Source: Bacillota bacterium (lineage in GTDB: Bacteria; Bacillota; Clostridia; Lachnospirales; Lachnospiraceae). From it: a stretch of 7,397 nucleotides of DNA. Location of the stretch: contig JAEZKD010000110.1 of the NCBI GenBank assembly GCA_023415655.1, positions 1 to 7,397 on the forward strand, read 5' to 3'. A model generated the notes under the pieces. The model was not told the origin of the DNA. It searched no databases and was given only the letters and a program-made list of their open reading frames with translations. Shown piece by piece: positions 1 to 6,800 of this stretch. Positions within the stretch are counted from its first letter, which is position 1. Each line of letters opens with the position of its first letter. The position numbers and the translations under genes were made by a program.

Positions 1-566
1 TGGGGCTTTTATATACATATAATCAAGTACCAATTAATACATATCATGCGAAAGCGACAGTGTATAGTGCAGTTTATGGCTCCTATCAAGAGTCAATTAC
101 GGGATCAACAGCAATTCTTACCTATGCGGATATCGTTACAAGTAATAAAGTATGTGAACGTGCTGCTTCTATCTTAGCAGATGCTACAATTACGTCAGTG
201 AATATTAGTAATATGATTAATGCGAGTGTCAATAGTGATTCAGCTATTATGGGGATCTATGCGTATTCTATTAATCCCGAACTTGCAGTTAGAGTTGTGA
301 ATGCAGTAGCAGAGGCATTTGTTATTGAGATACAAAGAATCACTGGTTCAGATGCGATTCAAGTATTAGATTCTGCAAACACTTATTACTTATACAGCAG
401 TGGTACAAAAGATTTGTTCATGAAGAGAGCTTTATTTGTTGCTTTTGGTCTGATTCTAAGCTGTGGGATTGTAATGTTACGAGAATTGTTCTCTGGTAAA
501 GTTAAGAGCATTGAACAGTGTAAAGGAGAAGGAGATACGATTATTGGTATTATTCCACATATATAA
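1..566 (+). CDS. Wzz/CpsC-type polysaccharide chain-length regulator, C-terminal part (5' end outside window)
   Basis: This is a membrane-anchored polysaccharide co-polymerase that sets polymer chain length with Wzy; in Firmicutes CpsC/CapA-type proteins also activate a separate tyrosine kinase. The frame is open from base 3 to the TAA at 564-566, giving 187 visible residues. The GTG at 60 is not a start: the residues before it (YHAKATV) belong to the Wzz-domain beta strand just after the first membrane segment. Visible features are the late domain pattern NPELAVRVVNAVAEAF (about nt 273-320), a second membrane helix (about nt 423-482) and a short cytoplasmic tail ending TIIGIIPHI, which matches the LGVIP-like end of CpsC proteins. 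No Walker A kinase domain follows, so any kinase is a separate gene. The proline-rich stretch normally found before the second helix is replaced by a Tyr/Ser-rich segment (about nt 360-410). The family call is firm; the partner kinase is inferred. Confidence 0.85.
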   Translation, partial: GLLYTYNQVPINTYHAKATVYSAVYGSYQESITGSTAILTYADIVTSNKVCERAASILADATITSVNISNMINASVNSDSAIMGIYAYSINPELAVRVVNAVAEAFVIEIQRITGSDAIQVLDSANTYYLYSSGTKDLFMKRALFVAFGLILSCGIVMLRELFSGKVKSIEQCKGEGDTIIGIIPHI

Positions 567-586
567 TATCAATGGATTATGTAAAC

Positions 587-592
587 AAGGAG
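587..592 (+). promoter_or_regulatory. Ribosome binding site deciding the start of GT2 gene A
   Basis: A perfect AAGGAG lies 6 bases before the ATG at 599. An in-frame ATG at 572 would add nine residues (MDYVNKEII), but it would place this site inside the coding region and has no purine-rich site of its own. The 599 start also gives the normal GT2 N-terminus, MIKVSIIVPVYN. Confidence 0.8.
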
Positions 593-598
593 ATTATC

Positions 599-1588
599 AT
601 GATTAAGGTAAGCATTATCGTACCAGTTTATAACGTAGAAGCATACTTGGACAAATGCCTGAATAGTTTGATCAATCAGACATTAGAAGATATTGAGATT
701 ATCGTGGTTAATGATGGTGCTACCGATCGTTCCCAAGAGATCATTGAGAAATATGCGAAAAAATCACCTAAAATTCAAGCTTATATCAAAGAAAATGGTG
801 GTTTATCGGATGCAAGAAATTATGGATTACAGTACTGTACTGGAGAATACATCGGTTATGTGGATTCAGATGATTTTGTAGAACTGAATATGTATGAATT
901 GTTATATGAAGCTGCAAGAAAGAATCATTCTGACGTTGTAGAGTGTAATTTATTTCATACCTATGATGAAGGTGAAGACATAGAAATTGGAGAGATAATC
1001 AAAGATAAAAAACGAATGCTCATGTTTGGAAGGTCTGTTGTCTGGAATAAAATATATCAACGGGAATGGCTTCTCCAAACGAAAGTTACTTTTCATAAAG
1101 GATTGATTTACGAAGATATCGAATTCTATCTAAAGTTAATTCCATACATTCATCAATATACCTATATTGATGAAGCTTTGATTCACTATGTGCAACGTTC
1201 AACCTCCATAAACAATTATTCTACCTTAAAGACGTTAGATATCTTATCAGTTCTTCAAACGGTAAATAAGTATTATGAGGAACAAGGATTTTATGAAGAG
1301 TATAAAGAGGCCATAGAATTTTTCTATATTAGAGTTCTTTTATGTAGCTCGTTCTTACGAATGTGCAAAATCAGAGATAAGAAAGAGCGTAAACTTGCCT
1401 TAGAAAAAAACTGGACCTTTTTAAATAAAACTTATCCAAACTGGAAGAATAATAGAGTTTTAAGAAAAGAAAAAGTAAAACATAAGTTATTTATGAGATC
1501 TATGAATGTAGTTACTTATCGCTTCTATTCATGGCTATTTCCTGTCATCAATCATATTAAGAATCTTAGGAATCGTAGAGGTCTGTAA
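599..1588 (+). CDS. Family 2 glycosyltransferase A (GT-A fold)
   Basis: This predicted cytoplasmic, membrane-associated enzyme transfers a sugar from a nucleotide-sugar donor to the growing lipid-linked repeat unit. From the start at 599 it has 329 residues, usual for the family. Visible motifs are the N-terminal strand SIIVPVYN (residues 5-12), the nucleotide-binding VNDG (37-40), GGLSDARNYG (67-76) and the metal-binding DxD-type DSDD (89-92). An acidic pair E172-D173 sits in LIYEDIEFY, where the catalytic base is expected. The last 38 residues or so are rich in Lys/Arg and aromatics, which fits peripheral membrane binding. Its TAA shares one base with the next gene's ATG, so the two are probably translationally coupled. 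It differs from GT2 B and C, which have GED in place of YED at the catalytic position. Donor and linkage cannot be predicted; family assignment is secure. Confidence 0.9.
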   Translation: MIKVSIIVPVYNVEAYLDKCLNSLINQTLEDIEIIVVNDGATDRSQEIIEKYAKKSPKIQAYIKENGGLSDARNYGLQYCTGEYIGYVDSDDFVELNMYELLYEAARKNHSDVVECNLFHTYDEGEDIEIGEIIKDKKRMLMFGRSVVWNKIYQREWLLQTKVTFHKGLIYEDIEFYLKLIPYIHQYTYIDEALIHYVQRSTSINNYSTLKTLDILSVLQTVNKYYEEQGFYEEYKEAIEFFYIRVLLCSSFLRMCKIRDKKERKLALEKNWTFLNKTYPNWKNNRVLRKEKVKHKLFMRSMNVVTYRFYSWLFPVINHIKNLRNRRGL

Positions 1589-2589
1589 TGATAAAGCTAA
1601 GTGTTATTATACCTATTTATAATGGGGAGCGCTATCTAAGGGAATGTTTAGACAGTGTTATGGAATGCCAAATCAAGGAGATGGAGTGCATTCTTGTGAA
1701 TGATGGAAGTAAAGATACCTCTCTTGAGATTTGCAAGGAATATTGTAATAAGGATGTGCGATTTCGCTTGGTAAATCAAGAAAATCAGGGAGTATCGATG
1801 GCACGTAATAAGGGGGTTAAGATTGCGTCAGGAGTATATCTTATGTTTCTTGATGCTGATGACTATATGGATACTAACTCCTGGTCATTGATAAAACAGG
1901 ATGTAGATCGAGCAGAGAATGACTTTATAGCATATAGCTATTATACGCTATATGCCTCAGGTCAAACAAAAGCGGAAAGACTATGTGAGCAAGAATCAGT
2001 ACTTCAGGATAAGAATACAATAACTAAGTTTATGTATGCTTCTTCCAAACTAAATACTTGTTGGGGGAAGCTCTTCTTAACAGAAGTAATACAGTCAAAT
2101 CAATTGAGATTTCGGGCTGATTTAAAAATAGGCGAGGACTTTATATTTGTAGCAGAATATTATAGCCATTGCACTGCTCCACGATTGTACAGCCAATGTA
2201 TTCTTTACTATCGTCAGCATCCAGAAAGTACAATGAATAAATATGACATGAAAACAAGGCTAGGTTATCTAAAGATACTTTATAACTACAACCAAACGAA
2301 GGTTGAGGAGCTTGCAGATCAGAACTTACAGCTTGAGATGAATTATTACTATTTATGTATGATTACTGATTTATTCTTAGAATTTGCAAAATGTACTACT
2401 AAGAAGGAGCTTCGAGAGATTTATCAAGGTGCATTGACGTATGAACCAGTGACAACAATGATTAGTAAGGTGGATTGTAAAGATATTAAAAAGCCTTATA
2501 AAAAGATTGAATATCATCTATTACATAAACAACAAGTCGGAGCACTTATCGGATATTTTAAACTGAAAGCATTCATAGACCAGCGGTAG
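1588..2589 (+). CDS. Family 2 glycosyltransferase B (GT-A fold)
   Basis: This is a second GT2 enzyme of 333 residues, predicted to add one sugar to the repeat unit on the cytoplasmic side of the membrane. The N-terminal strand is SVIIPIYN (residues 5-12), followed by VNDG (37-40), GVSMARNKG (68-76) and the DxD-type DADD (89-92). The probable catalytic base lies in KIGED (180-184). These motifs sit at the same positions as in gene A up to residue 92, then the spacing diverges. The start ATG overlaps the preceding TAA (TAATG), with a weak AGAGG site at 1577-1581 inside the end of gene A, so translation probably depends on coupling. The C-terminal half (from about residue 225) is Tyr/Leu-rich, with no clear transmembrane helix and no motif I recognise. 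Acceptor and donor are unknown. GDP-mannose is a possible donor because manC follows directly, but nothing in the sequence proves it. Confidence 0.9.
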   Translation: MIKLSVIIPIYNGERYLRECLDSVMECQIKEMECILVNDGSKDTSLEICKEYCNKDVRFRLVNQENQGVSMARNKGVKIASGVYLMFLDADDYMDTNSWSLIKQDVDRAENDFIAYSYYTLYASGQTKAERLCEQESVLQDKNTITKFMYASSKLNTCWGKLFLTEVIQSNQLRFRADLKIGEDFIFVAEYYSHCTAPRLYSQCILYYRQHPESTMNKYDMKTRLGYLKILYNYNQTKVEELADQNLQLEMNYYYLCMITDLFLEFAKCTTKKELREIYQGALTYEPVTTMISKVDCKDIKKPYKKIEYHLLHKQQVGALIGYFKLKAFIDQR

Positions 2590-2618
2590 CAGTTTATTAA
2601 AGTAGGAAGGAGCGGCAT

Positions 2619-3692
2619 ATGAATACATACGGAGTTATTATGGCTGGTGGTGGTGGAACGAGATTTTGGCCATTAAGCAGACAATCTAAGCCAAAACAAT
2701 TATTAAATTTGAGTGGGCAAGGACTAATGATTAATGAGACCATAGATCGAATCTCTGATATTATTAATCCCAAAGATATCTTTATAGTAACCAATAAAAA
2801 TCAATATGAGATTATGAAAGAAATGGTAGTGGGTGAAGTACTAGAGAATCACATTCTTTCCGAGCCTGCAGCGAGAAATACAGCTGCTTGTATTGGCTAT
2901 GCGGCTTTTGAGATTATCAAAAAATATGGTGATGGAGTCATGTGTATCTTTCCTTCGGACCATTATATTAAAAATAAAATAGAGTTACAAAACACTCTGA
3001 AAAAAGCAATGATAGAAGCGGAAACGACAGACAAGCTAATTACCATTGGTATTATGCCAACCTTTCCATCTACTGGATATGGCTATATCAATTTCGATGC
3101 GAATAATTCAAAAGATAGTTTTTTAGATGTATTGGAATTCGTAGAAAAGCCAAACTTTAAACTCGCGAAACAATATTGTGATAGTAAGCAATACGTATGG
3201 AACAGTGGAATGTTTATCTGGAAAGCTTCGGTGATTCTTGATAATTTTAAACGTTTCTTACCTAAGGTATACCAATATCTTGAGGAGATTTCATTCAGTA
3301 TGCTGACTCCATTAGAATGTGAGACAATTCATAGAATTTATCCTTTGATTCCAAGTATATCAATCGATTATGGCATTATGGAACGCTCCAATGATGTTAA
3401 GGTAATCATAGGTGACTTTGGCTGGAACGATATTGGTAGTTGGGATACCTTGGGTGAACTCTATGATATTGACCCATTTGGTAATGTGATAAAGGGAGAT
3501 CAAATAAACTTAAATACGAAAAACTGTATTTCCTATTCCGATAGCCGTTTTATCGCAACGATAGGAGTAGAGGACTTAATCATCGTTGAAACAAAAGATG
3601 CAGTTCTTGTTTGTAAAAAAGATCAGGCACAAGATGTTAAACTTGTTGTGGATCAAATCAAAGACAGCGGACAGTTAAAATATTTATTATAA
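2619..3692 (+). CDS. manC: Mannose-1-phosphate guanylyltransferase (GDP-mannose pyrophosphorylase)
   Basis: This cytoplasmic enzyme makes GDP-mannose and pyrophosphate from mannose-1-phosphate and GTP, supplying activated mannose (or, after conversion, GDP-fucose or a similar sugar) to the operon's transferases. The 357 residues carry the nucleotidyltransferase signature AGGGGTRFWPLSR (9-21) followed by PKQ (25-27), SEPAARNTAA (81-90), PSDH (112-115), the sugar-binding FVEKP (174-178), WNSGMF (194-199), SIDYGIMER (248-256) and GWNDIGSW (268-275). D114 and D271 are the likely metal ligands by family comparison. The length fits the single-function form: the cupin-like phosphomannose isomerase domain of the roughly 470-residue bifunctional ManC/AlgA type is absent. 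A strong AAGGAG at 2607-2612 lies 6 bases before the ATG, and 29 bp separate it from GT2 B. Function is assigned with high confidence; the symbol follows common capsule-locus use. Confidence 0.95.
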   Translation: MNTYGVIMAGGGGTRFWPLSRQSKPKQLLNLSGQGLMINETIDRISDIINPKDIFIVTNKNQYEIMKEMVVGEVLENHILSEPAARNTAACIGYAAFEIIKKYGDGVMCIFPSDHYIKNKIELQNTLKKAMIEAETTDKLITIGIMPTFPSTGYGYINFDANNSKDSFLDVLEFVEKPNFKLAKQYCDSKQYVWNSGMFIWKASVILDNFKRFLPKVYQYLEEISFSMLTPLECETIHRIYPLIPSISIDYGIMERSNDVKVIIGDFGWNDIGSWDTLGELYDIDPFGNVIKGDQINLNTKNCISYSDSRFIATIGVEDLIIVETKDAVLVCKKDQAQDVKLVVDQIKDSGQLKYLL

Positions 3693-3708
3693 GCAAGGAG
3701 CATCTCAC

Positions 3709-4461
3709 ATGGATCATAAGAAACCGAAGCGGATGAAGTTTCTAAATACATATATTGACAATGTTACAATGTCGGAAGCAATCGATTATATTGACACCTT
3801 AATACAAGAAAATAGGTCTTCTTATGTTGTGACACCTAATGTAGATCATATCGTTCGAATTGAAAACGATCAAGAATTTCAAAGAATCTACGAGGAGGCA
3901 GACTTAATATTAACGGATGGGAAACCACTTTTATGGATCGCTAGAAAACTGAAAACTCCAATCAAAGAGAAGGTTTCCGGCTCGGATTTATTTCCTGAAT
4001 TGTGTAATTTGGCAGCACAAAAAGGGTATCGGATGTTTTTATTAGGGGCAGCAGAAGGAGTAGCCGAACAAGCAGCAAAGAATCTCTGTACAAAGTATCC
4101 TGGACTAAATATCTCGGGAACTTATTCACCACCCTTTGGATTTGAAAAGGATATAGTTGAACTGGAACGAATCGAATCCCTAATTCAAGAATCGAATTCA
4201 CATATATTAATTATAGGACTTGGCTGCCCAAAACAAGAAAAGATAGCGTATTACTTTAGAGATCGCTTGGGAGTACCAGTATCGTTAGGATTAGGAGCTA
4301 GTATTGATTTTGAGGCTGGGAAGGTAAAGAGATGTCCAAAGTGGATGTCACGTTGTGGCTTGGAATGGTTTTATCGTTTGATGAAAGAACCGAAGAGAAT
4401 GTATAAGAGATATTTAGTGGATGATATGAGGATTGTTGGGATTTATCGTAAGTATAGATAA
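3709..4461 (+). CDS. WecG/TagA/CpsF family glycosyltransferase (GT26)
   Basis: Members of this family transfer a sugar, such as N-acetylmannosamine in TagA/WecG or other hexoses in capsule loci, to an undecaprenyl-pyrophosphate-linked primer. It therefore probably adds the second sugar of the repeat unit at the inner membrane face. The 250 residues show TPNVDHIVR (42-50), ADLILTDGKPLLW (64-76), GSDLF (91-95), the nucleotide-sugar region GLGCPKQEKI (170-179) and GASIDFEAGKVKRCP (196-210). T42 and D70 are spaced exactly like the T37 and D65 reported as important in Thermoanaerobacter italicus TagA, as I recall that work. The C-terminus (about 208-250) is strongly basic and aromatic, matching the appendage that closes the active site and binds membrane. 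The start is set by AAGGAG at 3695-3700, 8 bases upstream; the internal ATG at 3733 has no such site. Sugar specificity is not determinable, so tagA, wecG and cpsF are not used as names. Confidence 0.92.
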   Translation: MDHKKPKRMKFLNTYIDNVTMSEAIDYIDTLIQENRSSYVVTPNVDHIVRIENDQEFQRIYEEADLILTDGKPLLWIARKLKTPIKEKVSGSDLFPELCNLAAQKGYRMFLLGAAEGVAEQAAKNLCTKYPGLNISGTYSPPFGFEKDIVELERIESLIQESNSHILIIGLGCPKQEKIAYYFRDRLGVPVSLGLGASIDFEAGKVKRCPKWMSRCGLEWFYRLMKEPKRMYKRYLVDDMRIVGIYRKYR

Positions 4462-4482
4462 CTAAGGATAGGGAGATAAAAT

Positions 4483-5640
4483 ATGGAGAAAGGTGGATTT
4501 TATACTAAACTTTATACAGTTGGATTTGGGTTGATGGTAGTAAATAGGATACTGGATGTATCTACAATTATTTCCATACCAGATATTTTAATAAAATTTA
4601 GTATTTTTTTGTTTCTTTTTTTTATGATCATTAAGCTATTACATCAGTCATATACAAGAATTCAATTGTTCACTATCTTAGCACTGATTTGCCTTACTGC
4701 TTATTCATCCATAAGACATAATTATTTTACACTATTTTATTGCACGGTTGCAGCCACTGCTATCCAATCCATTGATCTAAAGAAATTAATAAAGATTTCA
4801 GCTACTATTAAAATAATTTTGTTGAGTATTCATGTCATAGTTTACTTTGCTACTTACCTTTTAGAACCAAGCAAGATTACATATGTTTATCGGACAGATA
4901 TGGTACCTAGACATTATTTCTTCCTTGGGCATGCAAATACATTTACAGCATTTTTAGTATGGGTATGCATTGAGTATATATATATATATTATGAGAAAAT
5001 AAAATATTTTCATTTCGTTTTAATCTGGGTAATTAATGTTTTCTTTTATCAGTTCACTGATTCTAATACTGGTTTTATTGTTATTACAGGGTTTCTATTA
5101 TGCTGTTTTATGGAGAAAATGGGAATAGAGAAGATAATGCACTTTATTAATTTTTTCTCAAGATATGCTTTTTTGATAGCAACACTTTTTTCATGTACTT
5201 TAGTGGTATTATATACCAAATTATCTGGTGTAGGTTTGGAAATTTATAATGCAATTAATGAGTTCTTTACAGGTCGTTTGATGTATGGAGCTTATGCTTA
5301 TGAGGTGCATGGTATTTCTTTGTTTGGCAGAAGTTTAAGTTTTGCTTCCAAAACGTATTGGAGGGGGCATTGGATGGATGGAATTATTTTTGATAATTCC
5401 TATCTATGGTTTTTTGTATTGTATGGTGCAATTTATCTGGTTATCCTGTCTGCTCTATTTATTTGGATGGTACCTAAAGTATCCTATATTGAAAAGATTA
5501 TTATCTGCTTTTGGGTGTTTTATGGGTTAACAGAGGCATATATTATTGATCCATTCATATGCTTTCCAATTTTATTCTTGGGGAAGTATTACTATCTCAG
5601 CAATTCATCACCTACTCTTACCTTAAAAAATAGTAGATGA
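4483..5640 (+). CDS. Wzy-like repeat-unit polymerase (polytopic membrane protein)
   Basis: This is a predicted integral membrane protein of 385 residues that would polymerise lipid-linked repeat units on the outer face of the membrane. I count about ten to twelve hydrophobic segments, roughly at 10-30, 33-54, 59-77, 81-97, 103-126, 145-168, 176-192, 196-211, 228-246, 304-330 and 337-372 (the last may be two). A hydrophilic loop at about 247-303 is the usual large periplasmic-side loop of Wzy proteins. Diffuse family motifs fit this call: FLGHANTF (147-154), FTGRLMYG (262-269), GISLFGRS (277-284) and FDNSYLWF (303-310). GGGAG at 4471-4475 precedes the ATG by 7 bases. The gene is visibly more A+T-rich than manC and GT26, which is common for wzy genes and fits both membrane-protein bias and exchange between strains. 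Wzy proteins diverge widely in sequence, so an O-antigen ligase-type role is the main alternative. The call rests on topology, weak motifs and context. Confidence 0.82.
   Translation: MEKGGFYTKLYTVGFGLMVVNRILDVSTIISIPDILIKFSIFLFLFFMIIKLLHQSYTRIQLFTILALICLTAYSSIRHNYFTLFYCTVAATAIQSIDLKKLIKISATIKIILLSIHVIVYFATYLLEPSKITYVYRTDMVPRHYFFLGHANTFTAFLVWVCIEYIYIYYEKIKYFHFVLIWVINVFFYQFTDSNTGFIVITGFLLCCFMEKMGIEKIMHFINFFSRYAFLIATLFSCTLVVLYTKLSGVGLEIYNAINEFFTGRLMYGAYAYEVHGISLFGRSLSFASKTYWRGHWMDGIIFDNSYLWFFVLYGAIYLVILSALFIWMVPKVSYIEKIIICFWVFYGLTEAYIIDPFICFPILFLGKYYYLSNSSPTLTLKNSR
4604..4623 (+). repeat. Paired poly-T tracts (T7 and T8) inside the polymerase gene
   Basis: A run of seven T (4604-4610) and a run of eight T (4616-4623) are separated by GTTTC. 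They encode Phe/Leu-rich residues of the second membrane helix (about 41-47). The frame is intact here. Such runs can slip during replication, but they also arise simply from TTT codons in an A+T-rich membrane protein. Confidence 0.6.
4975..4989 (+). repeat. (TA)7 dinucleotide tract inside the polymerase gene
   Basis: Seven TA units plus a final T encode the alternating YIYIY at residues 165-169, at the cytoplasmic-looking end of the sixth hydrophobic segment. The reading frame continues to the normal stop, so the copy number shown here is the in-frame state. Gain or loss of one unit would shift the frame. Confidence 0.75.
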
Positions 5641-5658
5641 ATATAGTAAGTAAACGAA

Positions 5659-5664
5659 AAGGAG
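5659..5664 (+). promoter_or_regulatory. Ribosome binding site deciding the start of GT2 gene C
   Basis: AAGGAG lies 8 bases before the ATG at 5673. The in-frame ATG at 5637, which overlaps the wzy stop, has only an A-rich stretch upstream and would add twelve residues (MNIVSKRKGVRG) not typical of a GT2 N-terminus. The 5673 start is therefore preferred. Confidence 0.75.
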
Positions 5665-5672
5665 TAAGAGGA

Positions 5673-6770
5673 ATGAACGATTACGATATAAGTGTAATAA
5701 TTCCAGTATATAATCTGGAGAGTTATATCTCAAAATGTCTAGATAGTATTCTTGCTCAGACTTTTGCTAATTTTGAAATAATTATCATTGATGATGGTTC
5801 TACTGATAAAACAGGAGATATTATCGATCAATACGAGAAGTTACATCCTAATATTAAAGTTATTCATAAGAAGAATGAAGGGGTATCTATTGCAAGAAAT
5901 AGAGGAATTGAATTTGCCACCGGCAAATATTATTTATTTTTTGATGGTGATGATTTTGTTGAGCCATATTGCTTACAGGAGTTATATGATATTGCGATAA
6001 CGTATAAAGTGGATTCGATTATTAATGGATACTATCGCTTTGAAAATGGTGGAGTTATAGAAGAAAGTATTCCTAGATTTTCGAATAGATTATATGAGGG
6101 TGATGATATCTTTAAAATCATTTTTCCAGCATTTATTGGTTTGTCTTATGATAGTATTCGGCAATGGCTTTCTGGAGTAAAAGGTGCACTAACAGTTGAA
6201 AATCCAGCTTTATGGAGAAGTATGATAAGCGCTGAGATTATAAGGGACAACCACTTATATTTTAATCCGAATCTGAAAGTTGGTGAGGATACACTTTTTA
6301 TGTCAGAGTACTTAATCTATGCAAATCGTTGCTATATCAATAAAAAGTGTTATTACTATCTTGTTACAAGAGAAACTTCAACTATATATAACTACGAAAA
6401 GAAGCCACTTGCCAAGTTGGAAGGGAAAATCAATCAATTAATGGCGAGGATAGAGTTGACAAAGAAAATTAGTAATCAAAAGGATATTGATGTTACGAAC
6501 CTATGGAGCGGAACTGTTTTGATGTCTTGTTTGGAATTAGCGTTTTTACTATCTAAGAAATCTAAAATAAATTTTTTCCAAAGATATTCTTTGTTTGGTT
6601 CATATGTGAAACGAATAGAAGTTCAAGATATAATCAGAAACTTCCAAATTGGTATGGATGGAGGAATAAGAAAGATACCATTTATTTTACTTAAGCACCA
6701 TGCTAATTTTTTACTTTTTTTAAGTGCTAAGTTATTACAAATAGTACATTATGAATTCACACGAAATTAA
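5673..6770 (+). CDS. Family 2 glycosyltransferase C (GT-A fold)
   Basis: This third GT2 enzyme has 365 residues from the preferred start and is predicted to extend the lipid-linked repeat unit on the cytoplasmic face. Motifs are ISVIIPVYN (6-14), the nucleotide-binding IDDG (39-42), GVSIARNRG (70-78), the DxD-type DGDD (91-94) and NLKVGEDTLF (200-209) with the likely catalytic base. The stretch between DGDD and GED is about 20 to 30 residues longer than in GT2 A and B; the extra part (about 148-180) is rich in aromatic and hydrophobic residues and may shape the acceptor site. The last 34 residues or so are hydrophobic with His/Lys, suggesting membrane association. The KVGED region resembles KIGED in gene B more than the YED of gene A. 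A longer version from 5637 (377 residues) is possible if translation is coupled to the wzy stop. Donor and linkage are unknown. Confidence 0.9.
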   Translation: MNDYDISVIIPVYNLESYISKCLDSILAQTFANFEIIIIDDGSTDKTGDIIDQYEKLHPNIKVIHKKNEGVSIARNRGIEFATGKYYLFFDGDDFVEPYCLQELYDIAITYKVDSIINGYYRFENGGVIEESIPRFSNRLYEGDDIFKIIFPAFIGLSYDSIRQWLSGVKGALTVENPALWRSMISAEIIRDNHLYFNPNLKVGEDTLFMSEYLIYANRCYINKKCYYYLVTRETSTIYNYEKKPLAKLEGKINQLMARIELTKKISNQKDIDVTNLWSGTVLMSCLELAFLLSKKSKINFFQRYSLFGSYVKRIEVQDIIRNFQIGMDGGIRKIPFILLKHHANFLLFLSAKLLQIVHYEFTRN

Positions 6771-6800
6771 TTAAATAGAAATAGAAAAGGTAGAATAAGT

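Noticed and set aside
60..62. GTG as a possible start of the first gene
   Set aside because: The frame is open to the left edge and the upstream residues fit the Wzz domain; no ribosome binding site precedes it.
693..881. Short + strand frame inside GT2 A, and similar ones at 5342-5530 and 5788-6000
   Set aside because: Each is a shifted reading of a strongly supported gene with no domain or ribosome binding site of its own.
2597..2794. Minus-strand open frame of 65 residues over the start of manC
   Set aside because: It lies antisense to the highly conserved nucleotidyltransferase signature, has no recognisable domain and covers the manC ribosome binding site.
3755..3796. Two TTGACA boxes (3755-3760 and 3791-3796) as possible internal promoters
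   Set aside because: No -10-like hexamer lies 16-18 bases downstream of either, and both are inside the GT26 coding region.
3962..4201. Minus-strand open frame of 79 residues inside the GT26 gene
   Set aside because: It is fully antisense to a well-conserved gene, with no motif and no sign of independent expression.
6456..6488. TTGACA at 6456 as a promoter for the GT14 gene
   Set aside because: The nearest -10-like sequence (GATATT at 6483) is about 21 bases away, too far for a standard promoter, and the site is coding.
6767..6800. TTAATTAA palindrome in the gap before the GT14 gene as a terminator
   Set aside because: It is a short A/T palindrome with no GC stem and no following T run, so it cannot form a Rho-independent terminator.
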